Source of the DNA: Caldithrix abyssi DSM 13497 | GTDB lineage: Bacteria > Calditrichota > Calditrichia > Calditrichales > Calditrichaceae | Direction: 5' to 3' | NCBI RefSeq assembly: GCF_001886815.1 | Contig: NZ_CP018099.1 | Location: 682,001-746,000, forward strand | Length of the DNA stretch: 64,000 nucleotides | Translations under genes and position numbers: made by a program | The notes under the pieces: generated by a model | What the model was told of the DNA's origin: nothing | Seen by the model: only the letters and a program-made list of their open reading frames with translations | Database searches by the model: none | Part shown: piece by piece, positions 37,661-46,110 of the stretch | How the letters are laid out: the number at the start of each line of letters is the position of its first letter | How positions within the stretch are numbered: position 1 is the stretch's first letter

Positions 37661-39829
37661 ATGACAGAGATCGAAATGATTCAACTGGTAGCCGAAGAGC
37701 TTAATCTGAAGGCTTTGCAGGTAAAAAATACCATAGAACTGTTAGACACCGGCAACACGGTGCCCTTTATTGCTCGTTATCGTAAAGAGGTTACCGGATC
37801 GCTGGATGAAAACCAGATTCGGGCCATCCAGGATCGCATGCAATATCTGCGTGCGCTGGAAGCTCGCAAGGAGACTATCTTAAAATCCATTGAGGAACAG
37901 GGCAAACTGACGCCCGAGTTAAAAGAAAAAATTCTGAAAGCCACAAAACTGCAGGAAGTGGAAGACCTTTACCTGCCATACAAACCTAAAAAACGCACGC
38001 GCGCCACCGTTGCCAGAGAAAAAGGCCTGGAGCCGCTGGCTGAAATCATCTTGAAGCAAGAAGTTACAGAAGGCTCCGCCGAAGAGATCGCCGTAAAATT
38101 TGTCAATGAAGAAAAAGAAGTGCGCACGGTTCAGGAAGCCTTGCAGGGCGCCATGGATATTGTGGCCGAGGTGATCAGCGACGACGCCGAAGTGCGCAAA
38201 CAAATTCGTGAAGCCACGTTTAAAACCGGGCTGTTAGAAAGCGCCGTTAAAAATGCGGAAGAACGAACGCCCTACGAAATGTATTACGATTACAGCGAAC
38301 CGGTGAACAGCATTCCGCCGCATCGCATATTGGCCATTAATCGCGGCGAAACCGAAGGCGTGCTAAAAGTTAGCGTTGAGGTGGATTCTCAAAAAATGAT
38401 CGGTTTAATTGAAGCGCTGTATGTTAAAAATGAAAGATCGATTTTTATTGATTATCTGCGGCAGGCCATTGCCGATAGTTTTACGCGACTGATTTTCCCT
38501 TCCATCCAGCGCGAAGTGCGCAGCGCTCTGACCGAAAAAGCGGACGAACATGCCATCGCCGTTTTTGCCGAAAATTTGCGCAACCTGCTGCTGCAACCGC
38601 CCGTGCGCGGCAAAATGATTATGGGCATCGATCCCGGCTTCCGAACCGGCTGTAAGGTGGCGGTTATCGACCAGACCGGAAAATACCTGGAGGGGGCAAC
38701 CATCTATCCCCATCCGCCTCAGGAAAGATATCTGGAAGCCAAATCCATTGTACGCGCACTGGTTAACAAATACCAGGTGGACATCATTGCCATTGGCAAC
38801 GGAACCGCCAGCCGCGAAACGGAAATGATGGTGGCCGAACTGATTCGCGAAATGAAAGACGAGCGCAAAGTGGAATACATTATTGTGAATGAAGCGGGGG
38901 CTTCGGTTTATTCCGCCTCAAAGGTGGCGCAGCAAGAGTTCCCCGATCTGGAAGCGGCCATGCGCGGCAATATTTCTATCGCCCGACGCTTGCTTGATCC
39001 CCTGGCAGAACTGGTCAAAATCGATCCCAAACACATTGGCGTCGGTCTTTACCAGCACGATGTCAATCAAAAACGACTGGCAGAAGCGTTGCAACAGGTG
39101 GTGGAGTCCGCCGTGAACATGGTGGGCGTTAATGTCAACACAGCTTCCGCTTCGTTATTGAAATATGTATCCGGCCTCACCAGCCGAACGGCCAACAGCA
39201 TTGTTAAGTACCGCGATGAACACGGCCCCTTCCGCAATCGTGAGGAGATCAAAAAAGTCGATGGCATCGGCGAGGTGGCTTATCAACAGGCGGCGGGATT
39301 TTTGCGCATCCCCGATGGCGATAATCCGCTGGACAACACCAGCATCCATCCGGAATCGTACGAAGCCACACGCAAGCTGCTGGAAAAATTCAAGGTTGAC
39401 GATATTCACCAGGGCGGTAAACTGTTGCGGCTGAAGATCAAACAGGAAAAGGTGGACATCCCCGCTTTACTCGAGGAGCTGGGCATCGGCGAGCCGACCT
39501 TTAATGATATACTGGACAACCTGGAAAAGCCGGGGCTTGACCCGCGCGACGAGCTGCCCAAACCGATCTTTAAAAGCGATGTGTTGAAAATGGAAGACCT
39601 GCGCGAGGGCATGATTTTAAAGGGTACGGTGCGCAATGTGGTGGATTTTGGCGCTTTTGTGGATATTGGCGTAAAACAGGACGGACTGGTTCATGTGAGC
39701 CGCATGGCAAAAAAATTCGTCAAAAATCCTTACGAATTACTATCCGTTGGCGATGTAATCGAAGTCAAGGTGGTTTCTATTGATCTGGAACGGGGGCGCA
39801 TCGGGCTGTCCATGGTGCTGGACGAATAA
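37661..39829 (+). CDS. tex: Tex-family transcription accessory/RNA-binding protein
   Basis: The 722-residue protein is a full-length Tex: an N-terminal helical domain (about 1-190, VPFIARYRKEVTGSLDENQIR), a YqgF-like RNase H fold (about 325-450, IMGIDPGFRTGCKVAVID), helix-hairpin-helix units (about 490-560, SLLKYVSGLTSRTANSIV), and a C-terminal S1 RNA-binding domain (about 645-715, GMILKGTVRNVVDFGAFVDIG). Tex binds nucleic acids and affects transcription and stress tolerance. It follows the MITE-like insertion, so its promoter lies within or near 37585-37660. A 113-bp tandem repeat begins about 55 bp after it. Confidence 0.96.
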   Translation: MTEIEMIQLVAEELNLKALQVKNTIELLDTGNTVPFIARYRKEVTGSLDENQIRAIQDRMQYLRALEARKETILKSIEEQGKLTPELKEKILKATKLQEVEDLYLPYKPKKRTRATVAREKGLEPLAEIILKQEVTEGSAEEIAVKFVNEEKEVRTVQEALQGAMDIVAEVISDDAEVRKQIREATFKTGLLESAVKNAEERTPYEMYYDYSEPVNSIPPHRILAINRGETEGVLKVSVEVDSQKMIGLIEALYVKNERSIFIDYLRQAIADSFTRLIFPSIQREVRSALTEKADEHAIAVFAENLRNLLLQPPVRGKMIMGIDPGFRTGCKVAVIDQTGKYLEGATIYPHPPQERYLEAKSIVRALVNKYQVDIIAIGNGTASRETEMMVAELIREMKDERKVEYIIVNEAGASVYSASKVAQQEFPDLEAAMRGNISIARRLLDPLAELVKIDPKHIGVGLYQHDVNQKRLAEALQQVVESAVNMVGVNVNTASASLLKYVSGLTSRTANSIVKYRDEHGPFRNREEIKKVDGIGEVAYQQAAGFLRIPDGDNPLDNTSIHPESYEATRKLLEKFKVDDIHQGGKLLRLKIKQEKVDIPALLEELGIGEPTFNDILDNLEKPGLDPRDELPKPIFKSDVLKMEDLREGMILKGTVRNVVDFGAFVDIGVKQDGLVHVSRMAKKFVKNPYELLSVGDVIEVKVVSIDLERGRIGLSMVLDE

Positions 39830-39884
39830 CGCGGCGTGGAAGAAGTGCGCGCCGCAAGAGGTCTTGACCCAACGCAAGAAAACC

Positions 39885-40299
39885 GCTCCCTTCGATTTCA
39901 CTCAGGGAGCGGGAGTACGGTTGTTGAGCGTAGTCGAAACAACCGTTGATTGTGAAGGAACTTCCATCGGCTGCGCTCCCTTCGACTTCGCTCAGGGCAA
40001 GCCTTCGACTTCGCTCAGGGAGCGAGAGTACGGTTGTTGAGCGTAGTCGAAACAACCGTTGATTGTGAAGGAACTTCCATCGGTTACGCTCCCTTCGGCT
40101 GCGCTCAGGGCAAGCCTTCGACTTCGCTCAGGGAGCGAGAGTACGGTTGTTGAGCGTAGTCGAAACAACCGTTGATTGTGAAGGAACTTCCATCGGCTGC
40201 GCTCCCTTCGGCTACGCTCAGGGCAAGCCTTCGACTTCGCTCAGGGAGCGAGAGTACGGTTGTTGAGCGTAGTCGAAACAACCGTTGATTGTGAAGGAA
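39885..40299. repeat. 113-bp tandem repeat array (3.4 copies plus a partial leader)
   Basis: Copies start at 39913, 40026 and 40139, with a partial fourth from 40252 to about 40299; spacing is exactly 113 bp. Each unit contains the inverted repeat GGTTGTT..AACAACC around GAGCGTAGTCGA, and CGCTCCC..GGGAGCG arms around CTTCGACTTCGCTCAGGG. The array fills the gap between tex and the end of the response regulator gene (39830-40352), where no gene is supported. It shares its CTTCGACTTCGCTCA core with the array at 30186-30320. Near-identity between copies suggests recent expansion. Confidence 0.92.
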
Positions 40300-40352
40300 G
40301 GAAAAATGACGGGGACGCCGGCGGCTTCGCCCTTACAAAAACGTCTAAACCG

Positions 40353-41738
40353 CTAAACTCTTACGCTCTTTTCCCCTCCGCCTGCCTTTCGGCGGTTGAT
40401 TTTTTCCAGCTTACTGCGCAGGGTGGTGCGGGGCAGCTTTAATAAATCCGCCGCCTTTGAAATATTGTTGTTGGCCTGTTTCATGGCCCAGTCGATGATC
40501 TCTTTTTCTTTGGCCGCCATAAAATCATTAAAAGAATGGTAAGAAAAAAAACTACTGCTTTCTGGCAAGGGCTGTTCTTTACCGCTTGTCACGCCCGGCA
40601 GCAGAGCAAAGGGATCGAAAGACTGCATGCCGGAAAAGGCCACAAAGCGTTCCACAAAATTTTCCAGTTCGCGTACATTTCCCGGCCAGTCGTACTGCGA
40701 GAGACGTTCCAGCAGTTCCGGCGAAAATAAACGCCAGATGTGCGTTGCATTCTGCTTTTGCAAAAAATGTTTGATTAATTGCGGAATATCCTCTTTTCGT
40801 TCGCGTAGCGGCGGCAACACGATGGGAATGATATTCAGACGGTAAAATAAATCTTCTCTAAAGCGGCCTTCCTTCATGCGTTGTTTTAAATCAACTTTGG
40901 TAGCCGTGATCACGCGTACATCGATTTTTACCGATTCCCAGCCGCCAATGCGAATTAATTCCTGCTCCTGCAAAACGCGTAACAATTTAACCTGCATTTT
41001 CATGGGTAAATCATCAATATCATCGATGAACAACGTGCCGTGATTGGCCCGTTCAAAATAGCCGAGATGGCGTTTGGCCGCGCCGGTAAAGGCCCCTTTT
41101 TCATAGCCGAACAATTCGCTCTCCAGCAAGGTTTCGGGGATGGCCGCGCAGTTAACGGCCCAAAAAGGCTGATCCTTTCGCCAGCTGTTCTCATGCAAAG
41201 CGCGCGCCACCAGTTCCTTGCCCGTGCCGCTTTCGCCCACAATTAAAACCGTGGAATCGTGCCGCGCCACATGATGAATGATCTCCTGAAGGTGGCGCAT
41301 GGCCGGCGAAGCGCCGATGATCGGTTGTTTTTCAATAATTTCCAGACGTTTTTTAAGCTGTTGATTCTCATCCAGCACGCGCTGCAATTTTTCTGCATTG
41401 CGCAAAATATTTAGCAAATGATCCGGGGTGAAGGGTTTGGTTAAATAGTCATAAGCGCCCATCTTCAGCGCCTGCACCGCCGTATCCACTGTACCGTAAG
41501 CGGTCATCAATACAACCACCGTTCTCGGCTTTTTCGATTTGACCTGCCGCAGCACTTCGATGCCGTCCGCGCCGGGCAGGCGTAAATCGGCCAGCACCAG
41601 GTCAAAGGCTTCCCGCTCGAACAGCTCCAGCCCCTCCGTGCCTGTTTCGACGCTGCTTACGTCATAGCCTTCTTTTTTCAGCAGATCGTTTAAAGTAATG
41701 CGTGATATTTTCTCGTCTTCAATAATCAAAATTTTCAT
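40353..41738 (-). CDS. Sigma-54-dependent response regulator (NtrC family)
   Basis: This 461-residue protein has a receiver domain (1-120, phospho-acceptor Asp51 in VLADLRLPG), a sigma-54 AAA+ domain (about 140-370) with Walker A GESGTGKELVARALHEN, the sigma-54 contact loop GAFTGA in YEKGAFTGAAKR, and TLFIDDIDDLP as Walker B, then a Fis-type DNA-binding helix-turn-helix (WAMKQANNNISKAADLLKLPRTTLR). It is coupled by overlap (ATGA) to the histidine kinase before it. Its probable target is the sigma-54 promoter at 44366-44380, reached from the half-site cluster at 44230-44277. Confidence 0.96.
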   Translation of the reverse strand: MKILIIEDEKISRITLNDLLKKEGYDVSSVETGTEGLELFEREAFDLVLADLRLPGADGIEVLRQVKSKKPRTVVVLMTAYGTVDTAVQALKMGAYDYLTKPFTPDHLLNILRNAEKLQRVLDENQQLKKRLEIIEKQPIIGASPAMRHLQEIIHHVARHDSTVLIVGESGTGKELVARALHENSWRKDQPFWAVNCAAIPETLLESELFGYEKGAFTGAAKRHLGYFERANHGTLFIDDIDDLPMKMQVKLLRVLQEQELIRIGGWESVKIDVRVITATKVDLKQRMKEGRFREDLFYRLNIIPIVLPPLRERKEDIPQLIKHFLQKQNATHIWRLFSPELLERLSQYDWPGNVRELENFVERFVAFSGMQSFDPFALLPGVTSGKEQPLPESSSFFSYHSFNDFMAAKEKEIIDWAMKQANNNISKAADLLKLPRTTLRSKLEKINRRKAGGGEKSVRV

Positions 41739-43204
41739 TGTCTTTCTCCATACGGCAAAATAACTTCAAAGCGCGTTCCTTTGGCGGGTTGACTGTGTGC
41801 CACAATCTGCCCGCCGTGGGCCTGAACGATGTTCAACGCCACCGAAAGCCCCAATCCCGTTCCTTTGCCAGGCTCTTTAGTCGTGTAAAACGGTTCGAAT
41901 ATTTTTTCCAGATCGGTTTCGTTTATGCCCATTCCGTTATCTTCAATCGTTAAACGTACCTGGTGGGAGGGTAAAGCTTCCGTACGTACAATCACCCGCC
42001 CCCCATCTTCAACCGCATCATAGCCGTTCAACAGCAGATTCATGACCACTTCCTGCAGAAGAGAAGCGTCTCCATACACGGGCGGCAAATCCGCAGCAAG
42101 CTGAAGTTGCAGGTCAATATGCCTTTGATTTAGACGGTAAGCAAGCAGTTCCACCACCTGTCGCACCACCTGATTCAAGTCGACCCACTCCTTATCCCGG
42201 GCCGATTTTCTGGAAAAGCCAAGCAGTTTGCGCACCACCGATTCAATATGCTCCAGGCCTTCGTTGATTAAAGCCAGGTATTCTTTTAACTGCTTTTGAT
42301 TTTGCGGCTCCTTTTCAATGGCATAAACACAATGTTTGATGCCGTTTAAGGGATTGTTGATTTCGTGCGCCACTCCGGAAGCCAGGCGGCCGATCGAAGC
42401 CAGCTTTTCCGCGTGGTAAATCTGTTTTTGCGCTTCGAGCAGTTGCGCTTGCGAGTTTTGCAAACGTTGACGCAAAAGTTCAAAGTGGCGCGTTAAAGCG
42501 CCGATTTCATCCGCACGTTCCGGCAATTCCAGCGGCGCTGAAGAATCCAGCTCCATGGAATCCATGGCCTGCACCAGCAGCATAAGCGAACGCACCGTAT
42601 GTTTGATTAAATAATTTAAAACCGCCAGTACAACCAGCGTTAAAAGCAGCGTAATCCCCACCAGCAGATAAAACAGGCGGGCAATTTCTCGCCGCGTCGA
42701 TTCCGCTTCAAAGGCAATGCGTAAAATTCCCCAGCGCTTTCCGCCAACCTGCAGAGGCAGCGCCGTTTCTATAAGCCACCCGAACTGCGGCGTGCGATAA
42801 ATGCCGCTGACCAGCCCCGTTGTTTTGGCCAGTCGCCCGGAAAGTTCATCGGTCAGCAGGCGATTGTACATGCGCGGATCCGTATGGGCGATGACGCGGT
42901 TATGAGTATCCGTCACCACAATGTATTGAATTTCGGGAATCTTTTCTTTAAGGCCCAGCATGTACGATTCCAGTAAATCTTCCACCTGAAAGTTTTCATT
43001 TTCCGAATAGATCAAAGCGTCCAGCACAGAAATGCCAAAGGCGCTTGTTACGGCCTCCGCTTTTTGTTGCAATTGCTGCAAGATCATGGAACGCCAGTGC
43101 AGCGCAATGCCGATGGAAATAAAAACCATAAAAACCACGACCACGCCGCCCACCGCCAACATCATTTTTAAGCGCAGGGTAGCTGATTTGAACAAAGGAC
43201 GCAT
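41735..43204 (-). CDS. Membrane sensor histidine kinase
   Basis: The 489-residue kinase has two membrane helices (about 12-35 and 180-205) flanking a periplasmic sensor of about 140 residues, a HAMP linker, a dimerisation/phosphotransfer domain with the H box GVAHEINNPLNGIKH, and an ATPase domain with N box LLNGYDAVEDG, G1 DNGMGI, F box FEPFYTTK and G2 GTGLGLS. This NtrB-like catalytic core fits the NtrC-type partner downstream. The gene touches the stop codon of the PhnD-like gene (TAATG-type junction), so all three are co-translated. The binding protein probably presents ligand to the sensor domain. Confidence 0.95.
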   Translation of the reverse strand: MRPLFKSATLRLKMMLAVGGVVVVFMVFISIGIALHWRSMILQQLQQKAEAVTSAFGISVLDALIYSENENFQVEDLLESYMLGLKEKIPEIQYIVVTDTHNRVIAHTDPRMYNRLLTDELSGRLAKTTGLVSGIYRTPQFGWLIETALPLQVGGKRWGILRIAFEAESTRREIARLFYLLVGITLLLTLVVLAVLNYLIKHTVRSLMLLVQAMDSMELDSSAPLELPERADEIGALTRHFELLRQRLQNSQAQLLEAQKQIYHAEKLASIGRLASGVAHEINNPLNGIKHCVYAIEKEPQNQKQLKEYLALINEGLEHIESVVRKLLGFSRKSARDKEWVDLNQVVRQVVELLAYRLNQRHIDLQLQLAADLPPVYGDASLLQEVVMNLLLNGYDAVEDGGRVIVRTEALPSHQVRLTIEDNGMGINETDLEKIFEPFYTTKEPGKGTGLGLSVALNIVQAHGGQIVAHSQPAKGTRFEVILPYGERQ

Positions 43205-44142
43205 TACGGAGCCTCCCTTGCATTTACCAGTGGCAGCAGCAGGTCGTAATCTTCATTTTGGGCCGGCGCAAATCCGTAGGCAAATTCGGCATCCCATTCA
43301 GAAAGCATCTTCTGATAGCGGGGCTGACTGGCGTCAATTTTTAGCAAGGCCGTTTGTATGGCCTGCACAACCGCCTGCGGAGATTGATCGGAAACCACCA
43401 TCGGCGAGCTGGGAATGGGCTCGGAACGAGCGAAAACACGTATCCCGCGATTTCGAAATTCATTGGCCACGCGATCTTTGACAACGCCGGCGTCAAAATT
43501 GCCCTTCAGAACTTCGTAAACCACCGTATGGTGGTGGGCAAAATGGTGAACGGAGTCCAGTTGCGATTGTGTAAGACCGTTTTCGGGCAGGGCCCTGTTC
43601 AAAAACCAGTTGCTGGAAAAAGACAGGGCAGAAGGAAGGGCCACCTTCTTTCCTTTCAAATCGGCAATGGAATGCAGGCCTATTTCCGCTTTGCAGATGA
43701 CAACCGCCTGCAACAGCGGCCTGCCCCCGGCAGACAGCGGACGTAGAATGCATCGAAGACGGTGATTTTGCGCTTCTCTGGCGAAAATGAATGATCCTAA
43801 AAAAGCCGCTACCACTTCGCCGCTGACCAGTTGCTCCACCGTTTGTTTGTACGATTTACTCAACTGCAATTCAAAACGATAAGGCGTGTTTAAAGTAAGG
43901 TAATCCATCACCGGCTGATACCCTTTGTAAATGAAGGTGGGCGGAAAGCGCGAAACGACCCCGATTCGGAAGACGGGTTTTAAAGATTCGGTTGATGAGG
44001 TAGACTGCGACGAAAAAGAAGGAAAGGGACGCGAAATGTCGGTCATTTTGTGAAACAAAAAGACCAACAATAAAGCGGACAATAAACCGCTCAGGAACAT
44101 TGCCCCCCAAAAGATGTTGCCTTTTAAATTTTTCTCCTTCAA
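43204..44142 (-). CDS. Membrane-anchored PhnD-like (phosphate/phosphonate-type) binding protein
   Basis: This 312-residue protein has one N-terminal membrane helix (about 10-31) and a periplasmic type II binding domain of the PhnD/phosphonate family: FRIGVVSRFPPTFIYKGYQPVMDYL, VSGEVVAAFLGSFIFAREA, ADLKGKKVALPSALSFSSNWF and NFDAGVVKDRVANEF. Instead of an ABC transporter it is followed, with touching reading frames, by a histidine kinase and sigma-54 regulator. It is therefore likely the ligand receptor of a three-part sensor. The ligand is unknown: phosphonate, phosphate ester or another oxyanion. ATG 44142 is the only good start. Confidence 0.85.
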   Translation of the reverse strand: MKEKNLKGNIFWGAMFLSGLLSALLLVFLFHKMTDISRPFPSFSSQSTSSTESLKPVFRIGVVSRFPPTFIYKGYQPVMDYLTLNTPYRFELQLSKSYKQTVEQLVSGEVVAAFLGSFIFAREAQNHRLRCILRPLSAGGRPLLQAVVICKAEIGLHSIADLKGKKVALPSALSFSSNWFLNRALPENGLTQSQLDSVHHFAHHHTVVYEVLKGNFDAGVVKDRVANEFRNRGIRVFARSEPIPSSPMVVSDQSPQAVVQAIQTALLKIDASQPRYQKMLSEWDAEFAYGFAPAQNEDYDLLLPLVNAREAP

Positions 44143-44229
44143 ACTTCATCCTGACTATAATTATTCAACGCTTCTGTTTCAGGAAAACGTAAACATCTTT
44201 CCCACACAATTCAAGCCTAAAAGGCAATA

Positions 44230-44277
44230 TTTCGTCATTTTAATCGACGAAATTTCGTCAACCGGCTAGATTTCGAC
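44230..44277. promoter_or_regulatory. Putative enhancer for the sigma-54 regulator: TTTCGTC half-site cluster
   Basis: TTTCGTC occurs at 44230-44236, as its complement GACGAAA at 44246-44252, directly again at 44253-44259, and as the variant TTTCGAC at 44271-44277. The first pair forms a palindrome with 9-bp spacer. The cluster is about 120 bp upstream of the -24/-12 promoter at 44366, a normal distance for an NtrC-type activator, and about 90 bp from the start of the divergent sensor operon, so it could also mediate autoregulation. Confidence 0.6.
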
Positions 44278-44365
44278 AGCTGTATTTTGCAAATTTTTGA
44301 AGACCGTCAATCCCGGAGCGTGAAAAATCAATGAGTTAACGACCTTTTGCCATAATACAATGAAC

Positions 44366-44380
44366 TGGCACATTTCTTGT
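44366..44380 (+). promoter_or_regulatory. Sigma-54 (-24/-12) promoter of the phosphate-transport-type operon
   Basis: TGGCACATTTCTTGT fits the sigma-54 consensus TGGCAC-N5-TTGC at every fixed base except the last (T for C), with exact spacing. Initiation would be near 44391, giving a leader of about 52 nt before the ATG at 44444. A divergent operon encodes a GAFTGA-containing activator, and putative activator sites lie upstream. Confidence 0.8.
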
Positions 44381-44443
44381 AAAAAAAGGCGCGATTGATA
44401 AAAACGATTTTAAACGCTTTAAATGAAATCGGGAGGTGCGACC

Positions 44444-45031
44444 ATGGAAAAGATAATTCCTCGCTGGGAATGGCGGACATTTGGCCAGGATCTCAGGCAG
44501 GGCATCAAAGCCATTCAGGCCTATCCGGAAGGTAAAGTGCGCAAGAGCGGCGAAATCTACATCCTTTCGGAAAAAAGCAATGACAACACAAAGATTCGCG
44601 ACGAACTGATGGACATCAAAACTCTTTTGCGCGTCAATCAGGATGGCCTTGAACAGTGGACGGTGTTGCTCAAAGCCGGCTTTCCCATTCATATCAACGA
44701 GCTGGCCATAGTGTACAAGGCTTTTAATTTACCGCTTCCTTATTTAAAAAAGGACGAGTACTCCTATGATGAGTATCTGAATAACCTGATTAGCCCCAAC
44801 AAGGCGTTGCACATCGTCAATGTGGTTAAAGAACGGCACGGCTTTACCATTAACGATTGCATTGTGGAAATCGCATACGTTACCTTTAACAATCAGCCCA
44901 TTCAAACCATTGCCGTTGAACACGCCGATCCCGAATTGGTGATAAAAACGGTGAAAGAGCTGGGATTGGATCATTACGAAAACGTTAACTACATTAAAGC
45001 CATGAAGCGCTACGTGGGACTGGTATATTAA
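44444..45031 (+). CDS. CYTH-like domain protein, first gene of the sigma-54 operon
   Basis: The 195-residue protein starts after GGGAGG. It opens with RWEWRTFGQDL and carries NTKIRDELMDIKTLLRV, GLEQWTVLLKAGFPI, CIVEIAYVTFNN and TIAVEHADPELVIKTVKELGL. Alternating charged beta-strands and the position of these motifs suggest a divergent CYTH/triphosphate tunnel protein, so it may bind or hydrolyse inorganic triphosphate, polyphosphate or a nucleotide triphosphate. No signal peptide. A canonical CYTH gene lies two genes downstream. The family assignment is from motif resemblance only and is moderate. Confidence 0.55.
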   Translation: MEKIIPRWEWRTFGQDLRQGIKAIQAYPEGKVRKSGEIYILSEKSNDNTKIRDELMDIKTLLRVNQDGLEQWTVLLKAGFPIHINELAIVYKAFNLPLPYLKKDEYSYDEYLNNLISPNKALHIVNVVKERHGFTINDCIVEIAYVTFNNQPIQTIAVEHADPELVIKTVKELGLDHYENVNYIKAMKRYVGLVY

Positions 45032-45094
45032 TTTGCCGATCGGGGCAGAAAATGGCACGGGCTCGTCGGAATAAACGGCCGGAGGAAAGGCGAA

Positions 45095-45493
45095 ATGAAA
45101 ACCTATCGTTTTTCACAGGGGCCCATCGAAGAGGTTTCCTGGGGAAAATTTGTAATCAACGGGCGCGCCCACTTTAAAAACAGCGACGGCACGCTTACCG
45201 GCGCAGGAAAAGACATCTGCCTCATTGGAAAAATGTTGTCTCCCTGGCGGGAGCGAAAGGGGCACCTGCTTACCCAGGATATGGTGCGCCGCGTGGCAAG
45301 CGCAGATGTGGACACGGTGATCATCGGCAACGGTTTTAACGGGGCTTTACAGGTCCCGGATAAGGTTAAAGCTTTTTTAGAAGAAAGCGGCAAAACGGTG
45401 ATCATCGAAAAAACGCCGCAGGCCTGCGAGCGCTTTAATCGCATGTTTCGTCAGGGCGCAAAAGTAGCCTTGCTGGCTCATGGAACGTGCTAA
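45095..45493 (+). CDS. Mth938-like (NDUFAF3/DUF498) domain protein
   Basis: The 132-residue protein matches the Mth938/NDUFAF3 fold: an N-terminal strand block (ISWGKFVINGRAHFKN-like VSWGKFVINGRAHFK), a central VDTVIIGNGFNGALQVPDKV with the glycine turn, and KTVIIEKTPQACERFNRM. Small members of this family occur in all domains; the human relative is a respiratory complex I assembly factor, and the biochemical role in bacteria is unknown. It lies between two CYTH-type genes within the sigma-54 operon. The 121-nt gap after it is the longest in the operon and shows no clear terminator. Confidence 0.8.
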   Translation: MKTYRFSQGPIEEVSWGKFVINGRAHFKNSDGTLTGAGKDICLIGKMLSPWRERKGHLLTQDMVRRVASADVDTVIIGNGFNGALQVPDKVKAFLEESGKTVIIEKTPQACERFNRMFRQGAKVALLAHGTC

Positions 45494-45614
45494 GATCATT
45501 TTACAGCGGATTTGTAGAAATTTTAAAATGTGATGCGGACCATCGGCCGGATCATGGCCGCCGCGTCGCAGGTGTAAAATCATTCGTTAAACATCAAGCA
45601 TTGGAGAAGCAACC

Positions 45615-46097
45615 ATGGCTCAGGAAATTGAACGTAAATTTTTGGTCAAAGACGATTCGTTTAAACGGCAGGCTTTTAAATCAACGCGCATTGTTCAGGG
45701 CTATCTTTCATCCGTGCCGGAGCGTACGGTGCGCGTGCGCATTAAGGGCGAAAAGGGATATTTGACGGTAAAAGGCATCGGCAATGCGTCCGGCGCCAGC
45801 CGTTTTGAATGGGAGATGGAAATCCCCAAAGAAGACGCCGAAAATCTGCTGAAAATTTGCGAGCCGGGCGTCATCGATAAAACGCGCTATCTGGTAAAAA
45901 ACGGCGACCTGACCTTTGAAGTCGATGAATTCTACGGCGAAAACGAAGGGCTGGTGATTGCCGAGATCGAATTAAAATCGGAAGATCAGGCCTTTGAAAA
46001 ACCGGCCTGGCTGGGCAGGGAAGTAACCGGCGACACGCGATTTTACAATTCCATGCTCATGAAAAATCCGTTTAAAAACTGGAAAGATCAACTTTAA
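45615..46097 (+). CDS. CYTH domain protein (inorganic triphosphatase / class IV adenylate cyclase-like)
   Basis: The 160-residue protein is a canonical single-domain CYTH enzyme: the signature EIERKFLV (ExExK) at residues 4-11, the RTVRVRIKGEKGYLTVKG strand pair, FEWEMEIP, CEPGVIDKTRYLV and FEVDEFYGENEGLVIAEIEL. Its likely activity is divalent-cation-dependent hydrolysis of inorganic tripolyphosphate, as in bacterial relatives such as ygiF-type and NeuTTM; adenylate cyclase activity is an alternative. Its place beside Pit transporter genes favours phosphate metabolism. It precedes the TctC-TctB fusion gene by 13 nt. Confidence 0.93.
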   Translation: MAQEIERKFLVKDDSFKRQAFKSTRIVQGYLSSVPERTVRVRIKGEKGYLTVKGIGNASGASRFEWEMEIPKEDAENLLKICEPGVIDKTRYLVKNGDLTFEVDEFYGENEGLVIAEIELKSEDQAFEKPAWLGREVTGDTRFYNSMLMKNPFKNWKDQL

Positions 46098-46110
46098 TTC
46101 GGAAGAAACG

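Noticed and set aside
39885-40299. 113-bp repeats considered as a CRISPR or riboswitch array
   Set aside because: The whole 113-bp unit is repeated with no variable spacer, and there is no downstream gene on the same strand to regulate.
39777-40442. Several short open frames between tex and the response regulator
   Set aside because: All lie in the 113-bp tandem array or antisense to flanking genes; no start site or family resemblance.
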